Made by a program: the position numbers and the translations under genes. Positions 53,804 to 61,404 of a stretch of 64,000 bases of DNA are shown here, in pieces (within the stretch, counting starts at the first letter, position 1; every line of letters starts with the position of its first letter). This stretch comes from DATLFA01 sp039934635 (GTDB taxonomy: Bacteria > Actinomycetota > Acidimicrobiia > Acidimicrobiales > WLNW01), in NCBI GenBank assembly GCA_039934635.1, contig JBDTLT010000004.1:32187-96186 (forward strand), in the 5' to 3' direction. Under the pieces are notes generated by a model. It was not told the DNA's origin, made no database searches, and saw only the letters and a list, made by a program, of their open reading frames with translations.

Positions 53804-54481
53804 ATGGCGATCGACGTCGAGACGAAGGACTGCACAGCGCTCTCCGATAGTGAATTGGAGGAGCTGGCCAATCTGACTGCGGAGCACCCCTATCACTTCG
53901 ATATCGGGGTCGTCTCCAAGCAGCGCGATTCGTGGGTGCTCTGCACCATGGCCCGCGACGGCAGCAAGCTCAAGGGCTTCGCTTTTTGCACGCTCGAACG
54001 CATCGGCGGCACCCCCTGCGTGCTCATCGGGCTCGCCTCGATCGCTCGCACCACCAAGCGCGACACGGTGCTCAAGGCCCTGATGACCGACCTCTTCCGC
54101 CGGGCCGTGCTGGCGTTCCCCGACGAAGACGTGCTGGTGGGAACCCGTTTCTCCAACGCCGGCGGCTACGAGGCCTTCCGCACGCTGCACGACATCGTGC
54201 CCCGCCCCGATCACAAGGCCAGCGGCGAAGAGCGGGCCTGGGGGCGGCGACTGTGCAAGCGCTTCGGCATCGATGCCGGCAACTACGACGACCGGGCATT
54301 CATCGCCAAAGGTGACGGCAACCCACCGGTCGTGTTCGACCACGAGAGCCTCAAGCCCGACAAGATCGACCCGGCGTTCGCGGCCTTCTTCAAGACGATG
54401 AAGCCCAAGAAGGGCGACGTGCTCATCGCCTTCGGTTGGGCCAAAGCCGAAGATCTCGACCGGTTGATGCCGCCCGCGTAG
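53804..54481 (+). CDS. Hypothetical protein, possibly acetyltransferase-like
   Basis: 225 residues. Alternating strands and helices (SWVLCTMARDGSKLKGFAFC, GTPCVLIGLASIARTTKRD, TVLKALMTDLFRRAVLAFPD) with a GTRFSNAGGYEAFRTLHDIV segment suggest a GNAT-like fold, but the acetyl-CoA loop (R/QxxGxG/A) is not present. I do not assign a function. ATG preceded by AGGAAAA. Confidence 0.6.
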   Translation: MAIDVETKDCTALSDSELEELANLTAEHPYHFDIGVVSKQRDSWVLCTMARDGSKLKGFAFCTLERIGGTPCVLIGLASIARTTKRDTVLKALMTDLFRRAVLAFPDEDVLVGTRFSNAGGYEAFRTLHDIVPRPDHKASGEERAWGRRLCKRFGIDAGNYDDRAFIAKGDGNPPVVFDHESLKPDKIDPAFAAFFKTMKPKKGDVLIAFGWAKAEDLDRLMPPA

Positions 54482-54510
54482 GGCCGGCGTCTGGGTCCGA
54501 GCAGTAGGCA

Positions 54511-55110
54511 ATGGACTTCTCGGACGTCGTGCGCCGGCGGCGCATGGTGCGGTCGTTCCGGCCCGAACCCCTTGCGCCGGCGGTGATCGAGCAGATTCTC
54601 GCGCCCGCGACGCGCGTGCCGAGCGCCGGTCACGCGCAGGGCGTGTCGCTGATCGTGCTGCACGAGGGCCGGCAGCAGGCGTACTGGGACACGACGCTGC
54701 CGCCCGAACACCGGGCGCAGTTCCCGTGGCCGGGCCTGCTCGACGCGCCGGTACTCGTCGTCGTGGCGGTCGATCCGGGAGCGTACGTCGAGCGCTACGG
54801 CGAAGCCGACAAGCGGGCGACCGGACTCGGCGCCGACTCCGAGGCGTGGCCGCAGCCGATGTGGTTCGTCGACGGTGGCATGGCGGTGATGGCCATCCTC
54901 TATGCGGCCGCGGCTGCGGGCGTGGGCGCGTGCTTCTTCGGTGTGTTCGACCACGAGACGGCGCTACGCGAGACGCTCGCCGTGCCGTCGCGCGTGCGAC
55001 TCGTCGGGACGGTCGCGTTGGGCATGGCCGACCCGGCGGGCGATCGCATCAGCCGATCGGCGGCCCGCCCCCGGCGCGACGATGTCGTGCGATTCGGCAG
55101 GTGGCGGTAG
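54511..55110 (+). CDS. Nitroreductase-family flavoprotein
   Basis: 199 residues. FMN-contact N-terminus (VVRRRRMVRSFRPEPLAP), helix EQILAPATRVPSAGHAQG, and the GVGACFFGVFD stretch typical of the family, with a bound-flavin arginine near the C-terminus (RPRRDD). Related proteins reduce nitro compounds, quinones or ring double bonds, or act in BluB-like chemistry. The substrate is unknown. Ten bases separate it from the DUF35 gene, making it the first member of the catabolic unit. Confidence 0.85.
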   Translation: MDFSDVVRRRRMVRSFRPEPLAPAVIEQILAPATRVPSAGHAQGVSLIVLHEGRQQAYWDTTLPPEHRAQFPWPGLLDAPVLVVVAVDPGAYVERYGEADKRATGLGADSEAWPQPMWFVDGGMAVMAILYAAAAAGVGACFFGVFDHETALRETLAVPSRVRLVGTVALGMADPAGDRISRSAARPRRDDVVRFGRWR

Positions 55111-55119
55111 CGTCTCGGT

Positions 55120-55518
55120 ATGGCCACCCAGATCCCGCTCGTGTCGTACTTGGCGATCGACGACGGCGCTCCGCACCTCGTCGCCAACACCTGCGATGCG
55201 TGCGGTGCCCGCTTCTTGGATCGGCGCAACGCCTGCGCTCGCTGCGGTGCCCGTGACTTCAGCCCCACCTCGCTCGCGACCACCGGCAAGGTCACCTCGT
55301 TCACCATCGTGCAGCGCGCCGCGCCGGGGGTGAAGGTGCCCTTCGTGTCGGCCGTGGTCGGGCTCGACGACGGCGCGTCGGTACAGGCCAACATCGTCGA
55401 CACCGAACCCGACCCCGACCACATCTCGCTCGGTATGCCCGTCAAGCTCACGACCTACATCGCCGGCACCGACGACAACGGTACCGAAGTGGTCGCATTC
55501 GGTTTCGCGCCTGTCTGA
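55120..55518 (+). CDS. DUF35 OB-fold protein with zinc ribbon
   Basis: 132 residues. A rubredoxin-like zinc ribbon with CDACGARFLDRRNACARCGA (two CxxC pairs) joins an OB-fold (TTGKVTSFTIVQRA ... VPFVSAVVGLDDG). DUF35 proteins bind thiolase-like partners (for example ChsH2, or the partners of steroid Ltp retro-aldolases) and the thiolase-like gene follows 82 bp downstream, so a DUF35-thiolase complex is predicted. Confidence 0.88.
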   Translation: MATQIPLVSYLAIDDGAPHLVANTCDACGARFLDRRNACARCGARDFSPTSLATTGKVTSFTIVQRAAPGVKVPFVSAVVGLDDGASVQANIVDTEPDPDHISLGMPVKLTTYIAGTDDNGTEVVAFGFAPV

Positions 55519-55600
55519 CACAGGGGTCCGCGGGCAGAGGGCGTGCCGGCACAGGGCGTCGTAGTATTCATTCGTTCAGTCTGACGAGGGAGAAGGCCAC

Positions 55601-56806
55601 ATGGCCGACAGCGTTTGGGTCATCGGTGTACACATGACCAAGTTCGCGCAGCACAAGGACAAGGACGCGCTCGATCTCGGCAGTGAAGCGGCGATGAGCG
55701 CGCTGGCCGATGCCGGCCAGACCATCCACGACATGGACGTGATGGCCGCCGGCAGTCTGTTCAACGCGGCCGCCGGCATGGGCCAGCAAATCCAAAAGCA
55801 GATCGGCCAGACCGGCATTCCGGTCTTCAACGTGTCCAACGCATGCGCAACAGGGGCGACGGCATTTCGCACGGTCTACCTGTCGATCAAGGCGGGCGAA
55901 GCCGAGATGGGTCTCGCCGTCGGTGTCGAGCAGATGGGCAAGATGGGCCTGCTTGGCGCGGCTGGTGCGCCAAAGGGCGCCAAGACCGAGTACACGCCCC
56001 AAGGGCGCTACGGCAACGTGATGTCGGTCGAAGGCATCCTCGGCACGGGCACGATGCCGGGCGTTTTCGCCGAGGCCGGCATGGAGTACGCCTACAAACA
56101 CGATGGGGTGACGGTCGATCACTTCTACAAGATCGCCGAAAAGAATCACGCGCATTCGACGCTCAACCCGCTTGCGCAATTCAACAAGCGCTTCACCTTC
56201 GACGAGATCAAGAACGCGCAGATGATCTCCTACCCGAACACGGTGTTGATGTGTTCACCCAACACCGACGGCGCCGCTGCCGCGATCTTGGTGAGCGAAT
56301 CCAAGTTGCGCACGTTGCCCCTCGAAGTGCAAAAGCGTGCGGTCAGAGTCGCGGCGTCGGTGCTCACCACCGATCCCTACGTCGAAGGCGGCCACATCCT
56401 GCCCGACGTCAACACGTGTACGCGCAACGCCGCCAACAAGGCCTACGAGATGGCGGGCATCGGTCCCGAAGATCTCGATCTCGTCGAATTGCACGACTGC
56501 TTCGCCACCGCCGAACTGCTGCACTACGACAACCTCGGCCTGTGTGAGCCGGGTGGCGCGGCCGACTTCCTCGACTCGGGGGCGCCATGGCGTGACGGCA
56601 GCATGCCGGTCAATGTCTCGGGCGGTCTCGAATCCAAGGGCCATCCCATCGCCGCCACCGGTGTCGCCGGCATCTACGAGATCACCACGCATCTGCGGGG
56701 CGAGGCCGGCGATCGTCAGATCGAAGGCGCCAAGGTCGGCTTGACCCACGTCATCGGCCTCGGCTCGACGTGCGGAGTGCACATCTTGGAGAAGTCGGCA
56801 CTCTGA
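55601..56806 (+). CDS. Thiolase-family/lipid-transfer (SCP-x-like) protein
   Basis: 401 residues; ATG after GGGAGAAGG. Nucleophile Cys82 in NVSNACATGATAFR, a HDCFATAEL segment and GGLESKGHPIAATG are the thiolase-superfamily active-site blocks. Without a clear acetyl-CoA acetyltransferase signature it fits the lipid-transfer-protein/retro-aldolase branch that pairs with DUF35 proteins. Likely C-C bond formation or cleavage on an acyl-CoA. The next gene starts 2 bp downstream. Confidence 0.87.
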   Translation: MADSVWVIGVHMTKFAQHKDKDALDLGSEAAMSALADAGQTIHDMDVMAAGSLFNAAAGMGQQIQKQIGQTGIPVFNVSNACATGATAFRTVYLSIKAGEAEMGLAVGVEQMGKMGLLGAAGAPKGAKTEYTPQGRYGNVMSVEGILGTGTMPGVFAEAGMEYAYKHDGVTVDHFYKIAEKNHAHSTLNPLAQFNKRFTFDEIKNAQMISYPNTVLMCSPNTDGAAAAILVSESKLRTLPLEVQKRAVRVAASVLTTDPYVEGGHILPDVNTCTRNAANKAYEMAGIGPEDLDLVELHDCFATAELLHYDNLGLCEPGGAADFLDSGAPWRDGSMPVNVSGGLESKGHPIAATGVAGIYEITTHLRGEAGDRQIEGAKVGLTHVIGLGSTCGVHILEKSAL

Positions 56807-56807
56807 A

Positions 56808-57845
56808 GTGACGCAGACCTACGAGTTGCTCGATCTCGTAGACGCCTCCCCGGAGGCGCTGTACGACCTGTTCGACGCGCGCGGTTGGGGTGACGGGTTG
56901 CCGTTGGTGGCGCCGACCTCGGCGCGCGTCGACGCGTTGCTCGAAGGCTGCGGCGGCGACCCCGACGAGGTGCTCGCGGTGCTGCCCCCTCGCTTCGGCA
57001 AGGCCACGCGGCGCATGGTGGCCGTCAACGCCGCGCTCGCGGGATGCAAGCCCGAATACATGCCCGTACTCGTCGCGGCGACGCGCGCCCTCGGCGAAAA
57101 GAAGCTCAACCTGCGCGGCGTCAACGCCACTACGCATCCGGTGGCACCGTTGATGATCGTGCACGGCGAGATCGCCGAACGCGCGGGCTACAACAGCGGT
57201 CTCGGTGCGTTCGGTCCGGGCAACCGCGCCAACGCCACGACCGGACGCGCGCTGCGACTGATCTTGTTGCACGTTGCCGGCGCCGTGCCCGGCCCGGGTG
57301 ATGCGTCGACGCAAGGTGGTCCGGCGAAGTACGCGTACTGCGTCGCCGAAAACACGGCCGCGTCACCGTGGGGCAGCTATCACCGCAGCGTCGGTGTCGA
57401 TGCCGCGAGCGCGGTCACGTTGCACTGTGGCGAAGCGCCGCACAACTTCCATGACATGGAGTCCGATCATCCGTCGCGCATCCTCGACAAATGTGCGTCG
57501 GCGATGGCGACGCTCGGCCAGAACAATGCCACCATCGCGCAGGGCGAATACTTCGTGGCGCTCGGCCCCGAGCACGCGGCGACGTGCGCGGCCGCCGGAT
57601 GGACCCGCCGTGACGTGTCGAGCTATCTGTTCCAGATGGCGCGACTCCCGGCTCGCTTGTTCCGGGCGCAGTTCGACCTGCGGGCGTGGTTCCCGTGGAT
57701 GCACGCAGTGGCCGACGACGAGATGTTGCCGATCACCGGTGAAGCCGATCACATCAAGGTGTTCGTCTGCGGTGGCGCGGGCAAGCATTCGTGTGTCGTG
57801 CCGAGTTGGGGTATGACATCCAGCGTGACGCTGCCGATCGAATGA
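56808..57845 (+). CDS. Conserved protein encoded beside the UGSC selenoprotein
   Basis: 345 residues from GTG; starts 2 bp after the thiolase stop and ends 5 bp before the selenoprotein start. Conserved-looking features: GWGDGLPLVAPTSARVDALL, LAGCKPEYMPVLVAATRALG, HCGEAPHNFHDMESDHPS and a Cys-rich C-terminus VFVCGGAGKHSCVVPSWG. I do not recognise a named fold. Its position suggests a two-component enzyme with the UGSC protein, Cys residues possibly forming a seleno-thiol or metal site; this is inference from adjacency. Confidence 0.8.
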   Translation: MTQTYELLDLVDASPEALYDLFDARGWGDGLPLVAPTSARVDALLEGCGGDPDEVLAVLPPRFGKATRRMVAVNAALAGCKPEYMPVLVAATRALGEKKLNLRGVNATTHPVAPLMIVHGEIAERAGYNSGLGAFGPGNRANATTGRALRLILLHVAGAVPGPGDASTQGGPAKYAYCVAENTAASPWGSYHRSVGVDAASAVTLHCGEAPHNFHDMESDHPSRILDKCASAMATLGQNNATIAQGEYFVALGPEHAATCAAAGWTRRDVSSYLFQMARLPARLFRAQFDLRAWFPWMHAVADDEMLPITGEADHIKVFVCGGAGKHSCVVPSWGMTSSVTLPIE

Positions 57846-57849
57846 GTAG

Positions 57850-58392
57850 GTGACTTCCGTGGAAAAGATCTACGCCCCCGATGGACCACTGGCGCCGCCA
57901 CCGATCACGTTGGCGGCGTCGCCGAGCGTGCTCGCCGGCCTGCGCATCGGTGTGCTCGACAACCTCAAGCCGAACGCCAAGTTGTTGATGCAACGGGCGG
58001 CCGAACAGATCGCCACGCGCACCGGCGCCAAGGTCTCCTTGGTCACCGACAAGGGGCCGGGGTTCAACTCGGCGACACCGTGTAGCGATCCGATCTTCGA
58101 CAAACTCGAAAAGGAGGTCGACCTGGTGATCACCGGGTCGGCCGATTGAGGCAGCTGCACGTCGTGGAGTGTCCACGACCAAGTACAACTCGAGCAGCGG
58201 GGCAAGCCGACGGTGGTCGTGACGACGACCAAGTTCCTCGCGCTGACCAAACGCGTCGCGCAGAACTTCGGCCTGCCCGACGCTCGCATCTGCACCGTCG
58301 ATCATCCACTCGGCGGCACCGACGAGGCGACGATCCTCGCATGGGCCGACGCGGCCGCGGACGAGATCATCGCCCTCTTCACCCGGCACTAG
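57850..58392 (+). CDS. UGSC-motif selenoprotein, in-frame TGA read as selenocysteine
   Basis: GTG start at 57850; 180 residues if the TGA at 58147-58149 is read as Sec100, ending at TAG 58390-58392. Without readthrough the product would be a 99-residue fragment ending exactly before GGC-AGC-TGC (Gly-Ser-Cys). The frame continues with normal coding sequence (TSWSVHDQVQLEQRGKPTVV ... DHPLGGTDEATILAWADAAA). ITGSAD-U-GSC (residues 94-103) is the UGSC signature of a family I recall from protein databases as UGSC (seleno)protein, in which Cys homologues replace Sec. A SECIS-like hairpin follows 11 nt after the TGA (58161-58179). Redox role, probably with the gene upstream. Standard gene callers would split it. 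Confidence 0.88.
58161..58179 (+). promoter_or_regulatory. SECIS-like hairpin for Sec100 of the UGSC protein
   Basis: Perfect stem GTCGTGGA (58161-58168) with TCCACGAC (58172-58179), 3-nt loop GTG (or 7 bp with loop AGTGT). It begins 11 nt after the TGA and its loop G is 20 nt after it; bacterial SECIS elements start about here and expose a G/U in the loop for SelB. Confidence 0.75.
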
Positions 58393-58412
58393 AGTTCCCA
58401 CTCGTTCTTCTC

Positions 58413-58461
58413 GTTCTCGCTGTCGAACGTGGGATATAAAGCCACGTTCGACAGCGAGAAC
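58413..58461. repeat. 49-nt dispersed palindrome, copy 2
   Basis: Perfect 21-bp arms 58412-58432 and 58442-58462 (arm sequence begins CGTTCTCGCTGTCGAACG), 9-nt loop. It lies 20 bp after the selenoprotein stop and 25 bp before the next gene's ATG. 44 of 49 bases agree with the copy at 7384-7432. Confidence 0.85.
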
Positions 58462-58486
58462 GGGCAATTTCGGGGCGGGGGGGTTG

Positions 58487-59437
58487 ATGCGAGCGGTACG
58501 CAACGACGAGTCGGGCATTCACGTGGTCGAGCGACCCGAGCCCGAAGGCGATGGCGTGTTGGTCGAGATCTCGTCGTGCGGGATCTGCGGCACCGATCTC
58601 GGCTTTCTCGCGATGGGTCCGCTGCCGTTCACGCTCGGTCATGAGTTCGCGGGGATCGTCGAGGGCGCGGCGTACGCCATCGAGCCGATGACGCATTGCG
58701 GCACCTGTCCGGCCTGTCGCGAGGGCAACGACAACCGCTGCACCGACCCGAGCCATGTGAATTTCGGAATCTTCACCGACGGGGGCCTCGCTGATCGCGT
58801 GCGCGTGCCCGACTATTGCCTCACGCCGTTGCCCGCCGGTTTGTCGATCGACGATGCCAGCCTCGTCGAGACGACCGGTGTCGCCTATCGGGGGGTGCGC
58901 CTCGCCGCGGTGCAATCCGGTGAACGTGTCTGTGTCGTGGGCGGTGGCGCCATCGGTCTGGCCGCGATCGGTGTGGCTCGCCACAAGGGGATCGACGTCG
59001 ACCTCGAGGCCCGTCACGCGACGCAGCGTGCGGCCGGCGAACGTCTCGGTGCGGGCATCGCGGCGCCCACTGCGCAGAGCGCGTACGACGTCGTGATCGA
59101 CGCAGCCGGCAGCGAGAGCGGTCTGGCGCGCGCGTTCGAACTCGTGCGCCCTGGTGGACGCGTCGTGTTGCTCGGCGTCTACCACGGCCTCGTGCCGATC
59201 CCGGGCGTACCCATGCTGGTCAAGGAAGTCACCATGATCCCGTCGATGGCTTATGGCGTCGATGCCGACGGTCGGCGCGAGTACGCCAACGCCGCGGCCG
59301 TACTCGCCGCCAACCCCGAGATCGCGCGAGCCTTGATCACGCATCGCTTCTCCCTCGACGATGCGGCCGAAGCCTTTCGGGTCGCGGCCGATCGAGCGAG
59401 TGGCGCGATCAAAGTCGTCATCCATCCCAACCGTTAG
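58487..59437 (+). CDS. Zinc-dependent alcohol dehydrogenase (MDR), shortened
   Basis: 316 residues from ATG at 58487 just after a G-rich ribosome site. Zinc ligands SSCGICGTDLGF (Cys34), GHEF (His52, Glu53) and the structural site CGTCPACREGNDNRC (71-85), then the Rossmann loop CVVGGGAIGLAAIG. The segment between GHEF and CGTC is about 17 residues shorter than usual in this family (HEFAGIVEGAAYAIEPM), where the GDRV strand normally lies, so a small deletion is likely. NAD(P)-dependent alcohol/aldehyde step. Confidence 0.85.
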   Translation: MRAVRNDESGIHVVERPEPEGDGVLVEISSCGICGTDLGFLAMGPLPFTLGHEFAGIVEGAAYAIEPMTHCGTCPACREGNDNRCTDPSHVNFGIFTDGGLADRVRVPDYCLTPLPAGLSIDDASLVETTGVAYRGVRLAAVQSGERVCVVGGGAIGLAAIGVARHKGIDVDLEARHATQRAAGERLGAGIAAPTAQSAYDVVIDAAGSESGLARAFELVRPGGRVVLLGVYHGLVPIPGVPMLVKEVTMIPSMAYGVDADGRREYANAAAVLAANPEIARALITHRFSLDDAAEAFRVAADRASGAIKVVIHPNR

Positions 59438-59444
59438 GACCACG

Positions 59445-60311
59445 TTGAGCATCACGATCGATCACGCGGGCAAGGTCGCGCTCGTCACCGGTGCGGGTGC
59501 CGGCATCGGTCGCGAAATCGCGCGCTGGTTGGCCCGCTCGGGCGCGGCGGTGGCCGTGAACGACGCCCGCGCCGACAAGGCGGCCGAGACGGTGGCGGCC
59601 ATCGAGGCCGAGGGTGGTCGCGCCATCGCCGTGGTCGCCGACTGTCGTGACGACGCGCAGGTCGAACAGATGGTGCGCCGTACCGTCGACGATCTCGGTG
59701 GGCTCGACATCGCGGTCAACAACATCGGCATGCTGGCCGGGCGGGGGGCCTCGGCTTTCGTCGACACGGATGGTTCGTACTGGCGCGACGTCGTCGGCCA
59801 GAACCTCATTCTCACCGCGGTGTGCGCGCAGCATCAGGCACGGGCGATGATCGCCGGCGGTAAGGGCGGCGTCATGTTGTTGGTGACGTCGGGCGAGACG
59901 ACGAGGCCGTCGCCGTTCAATTCCGCGTATGCGTCGTCCAAGGCCGCGCTCAACCATCTCGTGACGTCGTTGGCGATGGAGCTGGGCGAGCACGGCATCC
60001 GGGTGCTCGCCATCGCGCCCGGCACGACGCTCACCGAGACGGTGCGCGCCGCGTTCACCGATGAGCACGTGCGCGCCATCGATCAGTCGACGGCCCTCAA
60101 GCGCCGGGTCGAACACGACGAGCTCGGCCGCCTCGCGGTGTTCCTCGCGTCGGATCTGGCGCGCTGCATCACCGGGCAGTTCATCCTCGCGGATGCGGGG
60201 GCGTTTCTCTCGCGCACGAGACCCCCTAACCTGCGTCACGAAGAAACCGAATTGGGCGACCGGCCTGACCTCACGAGCCAGCCCCACCTGCCTACCCGAG
60301 GAGCATCATGA
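59445..60311 (+). CDS. Short-chain dehydrogenase/reductase, first copy
   Basis: 288 residues from TTG at 59445 (LSITIDHAGKVALVTGAGAG). Rossmann motif TGAGAGIG, NNIG in place of the usual NNAG, catalytic Ser in LLVTSGETTRPSPF and YASSK (Tyr-x-x-x-Lys). A C-terminal 35-residue extension (LSRTRPPNLRHEETELGDRP) is longer than usual. NAD(P)-dependent oxidation; substrate unknown. Its TGA overlaps the next ATG. Confidence 0.85.
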   Translation: MSITIDHAGKVALVTGAGAGIGREIARWLARSGAAVAVNDARADKAAETVAAIEAEGGRAIAVVADCRDDAQVEQMVRRTVDDLGGLDIAVNNIGMLAGRGASAFVDTDGSYWRDVVGQNLILTAVCAQHQARAMIAGGKGGVMLLVTSGETTRPSPFNSAYASSKAALNHLVTSLAMELGEHGIRVLAIAPGTTLTETVRAAFTDEHVRAIDQSTALKRRVEHDELGRLAVFLASDLARCITGQFILADAGAFLSRTRPPNLRHEETELGDRPDLTSQPHLPTRGAS

Positions 60312-60583
60312 TCAACGCCACCGAGATCGCGCCGACGCTCGACGAGGCCCGCCAACTCGTCCAAGCCGACGGCGGCGACATGGAATTGGTCTCGACCGAC
60401 GACGGCACCGTCAGCCTCAAGCTCATTCTCGAAGGCGCGTCGTGCGTCGAGTGTGTGATGCCGAGGGAATTCCTCGAACAAATCGTCCTCGATATGTTGA
60501 TGCGGGCCGGTCATGGCGTCTCGGCGGTCGCCATCGAAGACCCGCGCGAAGATCCCAACTGGGTCGCACCCGAAGAGCACTGA
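60308..60583 (+). CDS. Small NifU-like (C-terminal-domain) protein
   Basis: 91 residues. ADGGDMELVSTDDGTVSLKL and the CxxC-bearing segment LEGASCVECVMPREFLEQIV match the NifU C-terminal (Nfu-type) iron-sulfur scaffold. It is free-standing with no NifU N-domain and no scaffold partner in the window. Placed between two SDR genes; a role in loading an Fe-S cluster, or a purely regulatory or redox one, is unresolved. Confidence 0.83.
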   Translation: MINATEIAPTLDEARQLVQADGGDMELVSTDDGTVSLKLILEGASCVECVMPREFLEQIVLDMLMRAGHGVSAVAIEDPREDPNWVAPEEH

Positions 60584-60588
60584 TCGAC

Positions 60589-61359
60589 GTGCTCGAGCTC
60601 GACGGCCGATACGCGGTCGTCACCGGCGGTGCTTCGGGCATCGGCGCCGCGGTCAGTGCCCGCCTGCAACAAGAGGGCGTGCGTGTCGCATCGCTCGACG
60701 TGCAGGCCGGCGGTCCGGCCGAAGTACAGCTCGAATGCGACGTGACCGACGCCGCGTCGATCGAGCAGGCATTCGCCACCGTGCACGAACGCTTCGGTGG
60801 TCTGCACTACGGGTTCGTCAACGCGGGCATCGCCGGCGTGGGGTCGTTCCTCAACATGCCGGCCGACGAATGGGACCGCGTGATGCGGGTCAACTTGCGG
60901 GGCGCGTTCCTCACGATGCAATGCGCCGGCCGCGCCATCCGTGACACCGACGACGGCGGCGCGATCGTCGCCACCGCGTCGAGCGCGGGCGTGCTCGCCG
61001 ACCTCGGCATGGTGCACTACAGCGTGGCCAAGATGGGCATCCGCCAAATGGTGCGCGTTGCGGCGCGCGAGCTCGGACGGTTCGGCATTCGCGTCAACGC
61101 GGTCGCGCCGGGCGTGACCAATACTCCGATGACCGAGGCGGCGAAGGGACTACCCGGCTTTTACGACTCGCTCTGTGAGCGCACACCACTCGGCCGCCTC
61201 GGTGAGACCGACGACATCGCCGATGCGGTGCTGGCGCTGTTCGCGCTCAAATGGGTCACCGGCCAGACGCTGTGCGCCGATGGCGGCATCACGCTCTACT
61301 CGGGCACCGACATTCCCGGCATCACGCCCGAGGTTCTCGACAGCTGGTTCAACGGCTAG
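60589..61359 (+). CDS. Short-chain dehydrogenase/reductase, second copy
   Basis: 256 residues from GTG at 60589. Rossmann motif TGGASGIGAAV, NAG in FVNAGIAGVGS, catalytic Ser in ATASSAGVLADLG and YSVAK. LCADGGITLYSGTDIP marks the C-terminal loop. Different from the neighbouring SDR (only the common fold is shared). NAD(P)-dependent oxidoreductase of the same catabolic set. Confidence 0.88.
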   Translation: MLELDGRYAVVTGGASGIGAAVSARLQQEGVRVASLDVQAGGPAEVQLECDVTDAASIEQAFATVHERFGGLHYGFVNAGIAGVGSFLNMPADEWDRVMRVNLRGAFLTMQCAGRAIRDTDDGGAIVATASSAGVLADLGMVHYSVAKMGIRQMVRVAARELGRFGIRVNAVAPGVTNTPMTEAAKGLPGFYDSLCERTPLGRLGETDDIADAVLALFALKWVTGQTLCADGGITLYSGTDIPGITPEVLDSWFNG

Positions 61360-61404
61360 GCCGCGAAAGCTACAGTCGGGCGCAGCGACGACGATGGGGG
61401 AGCG

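Noticed and set aside
57850..58149. A complete 99-residue ORF ending at TGA 58147.
   Set aside because: The frame continues with coding-like sequence through GSC to a TAG at 58390, a SECIS-like hairpin follows the TGA, and the family motif is split by the stop; readthrough as Sec is the better explanation.
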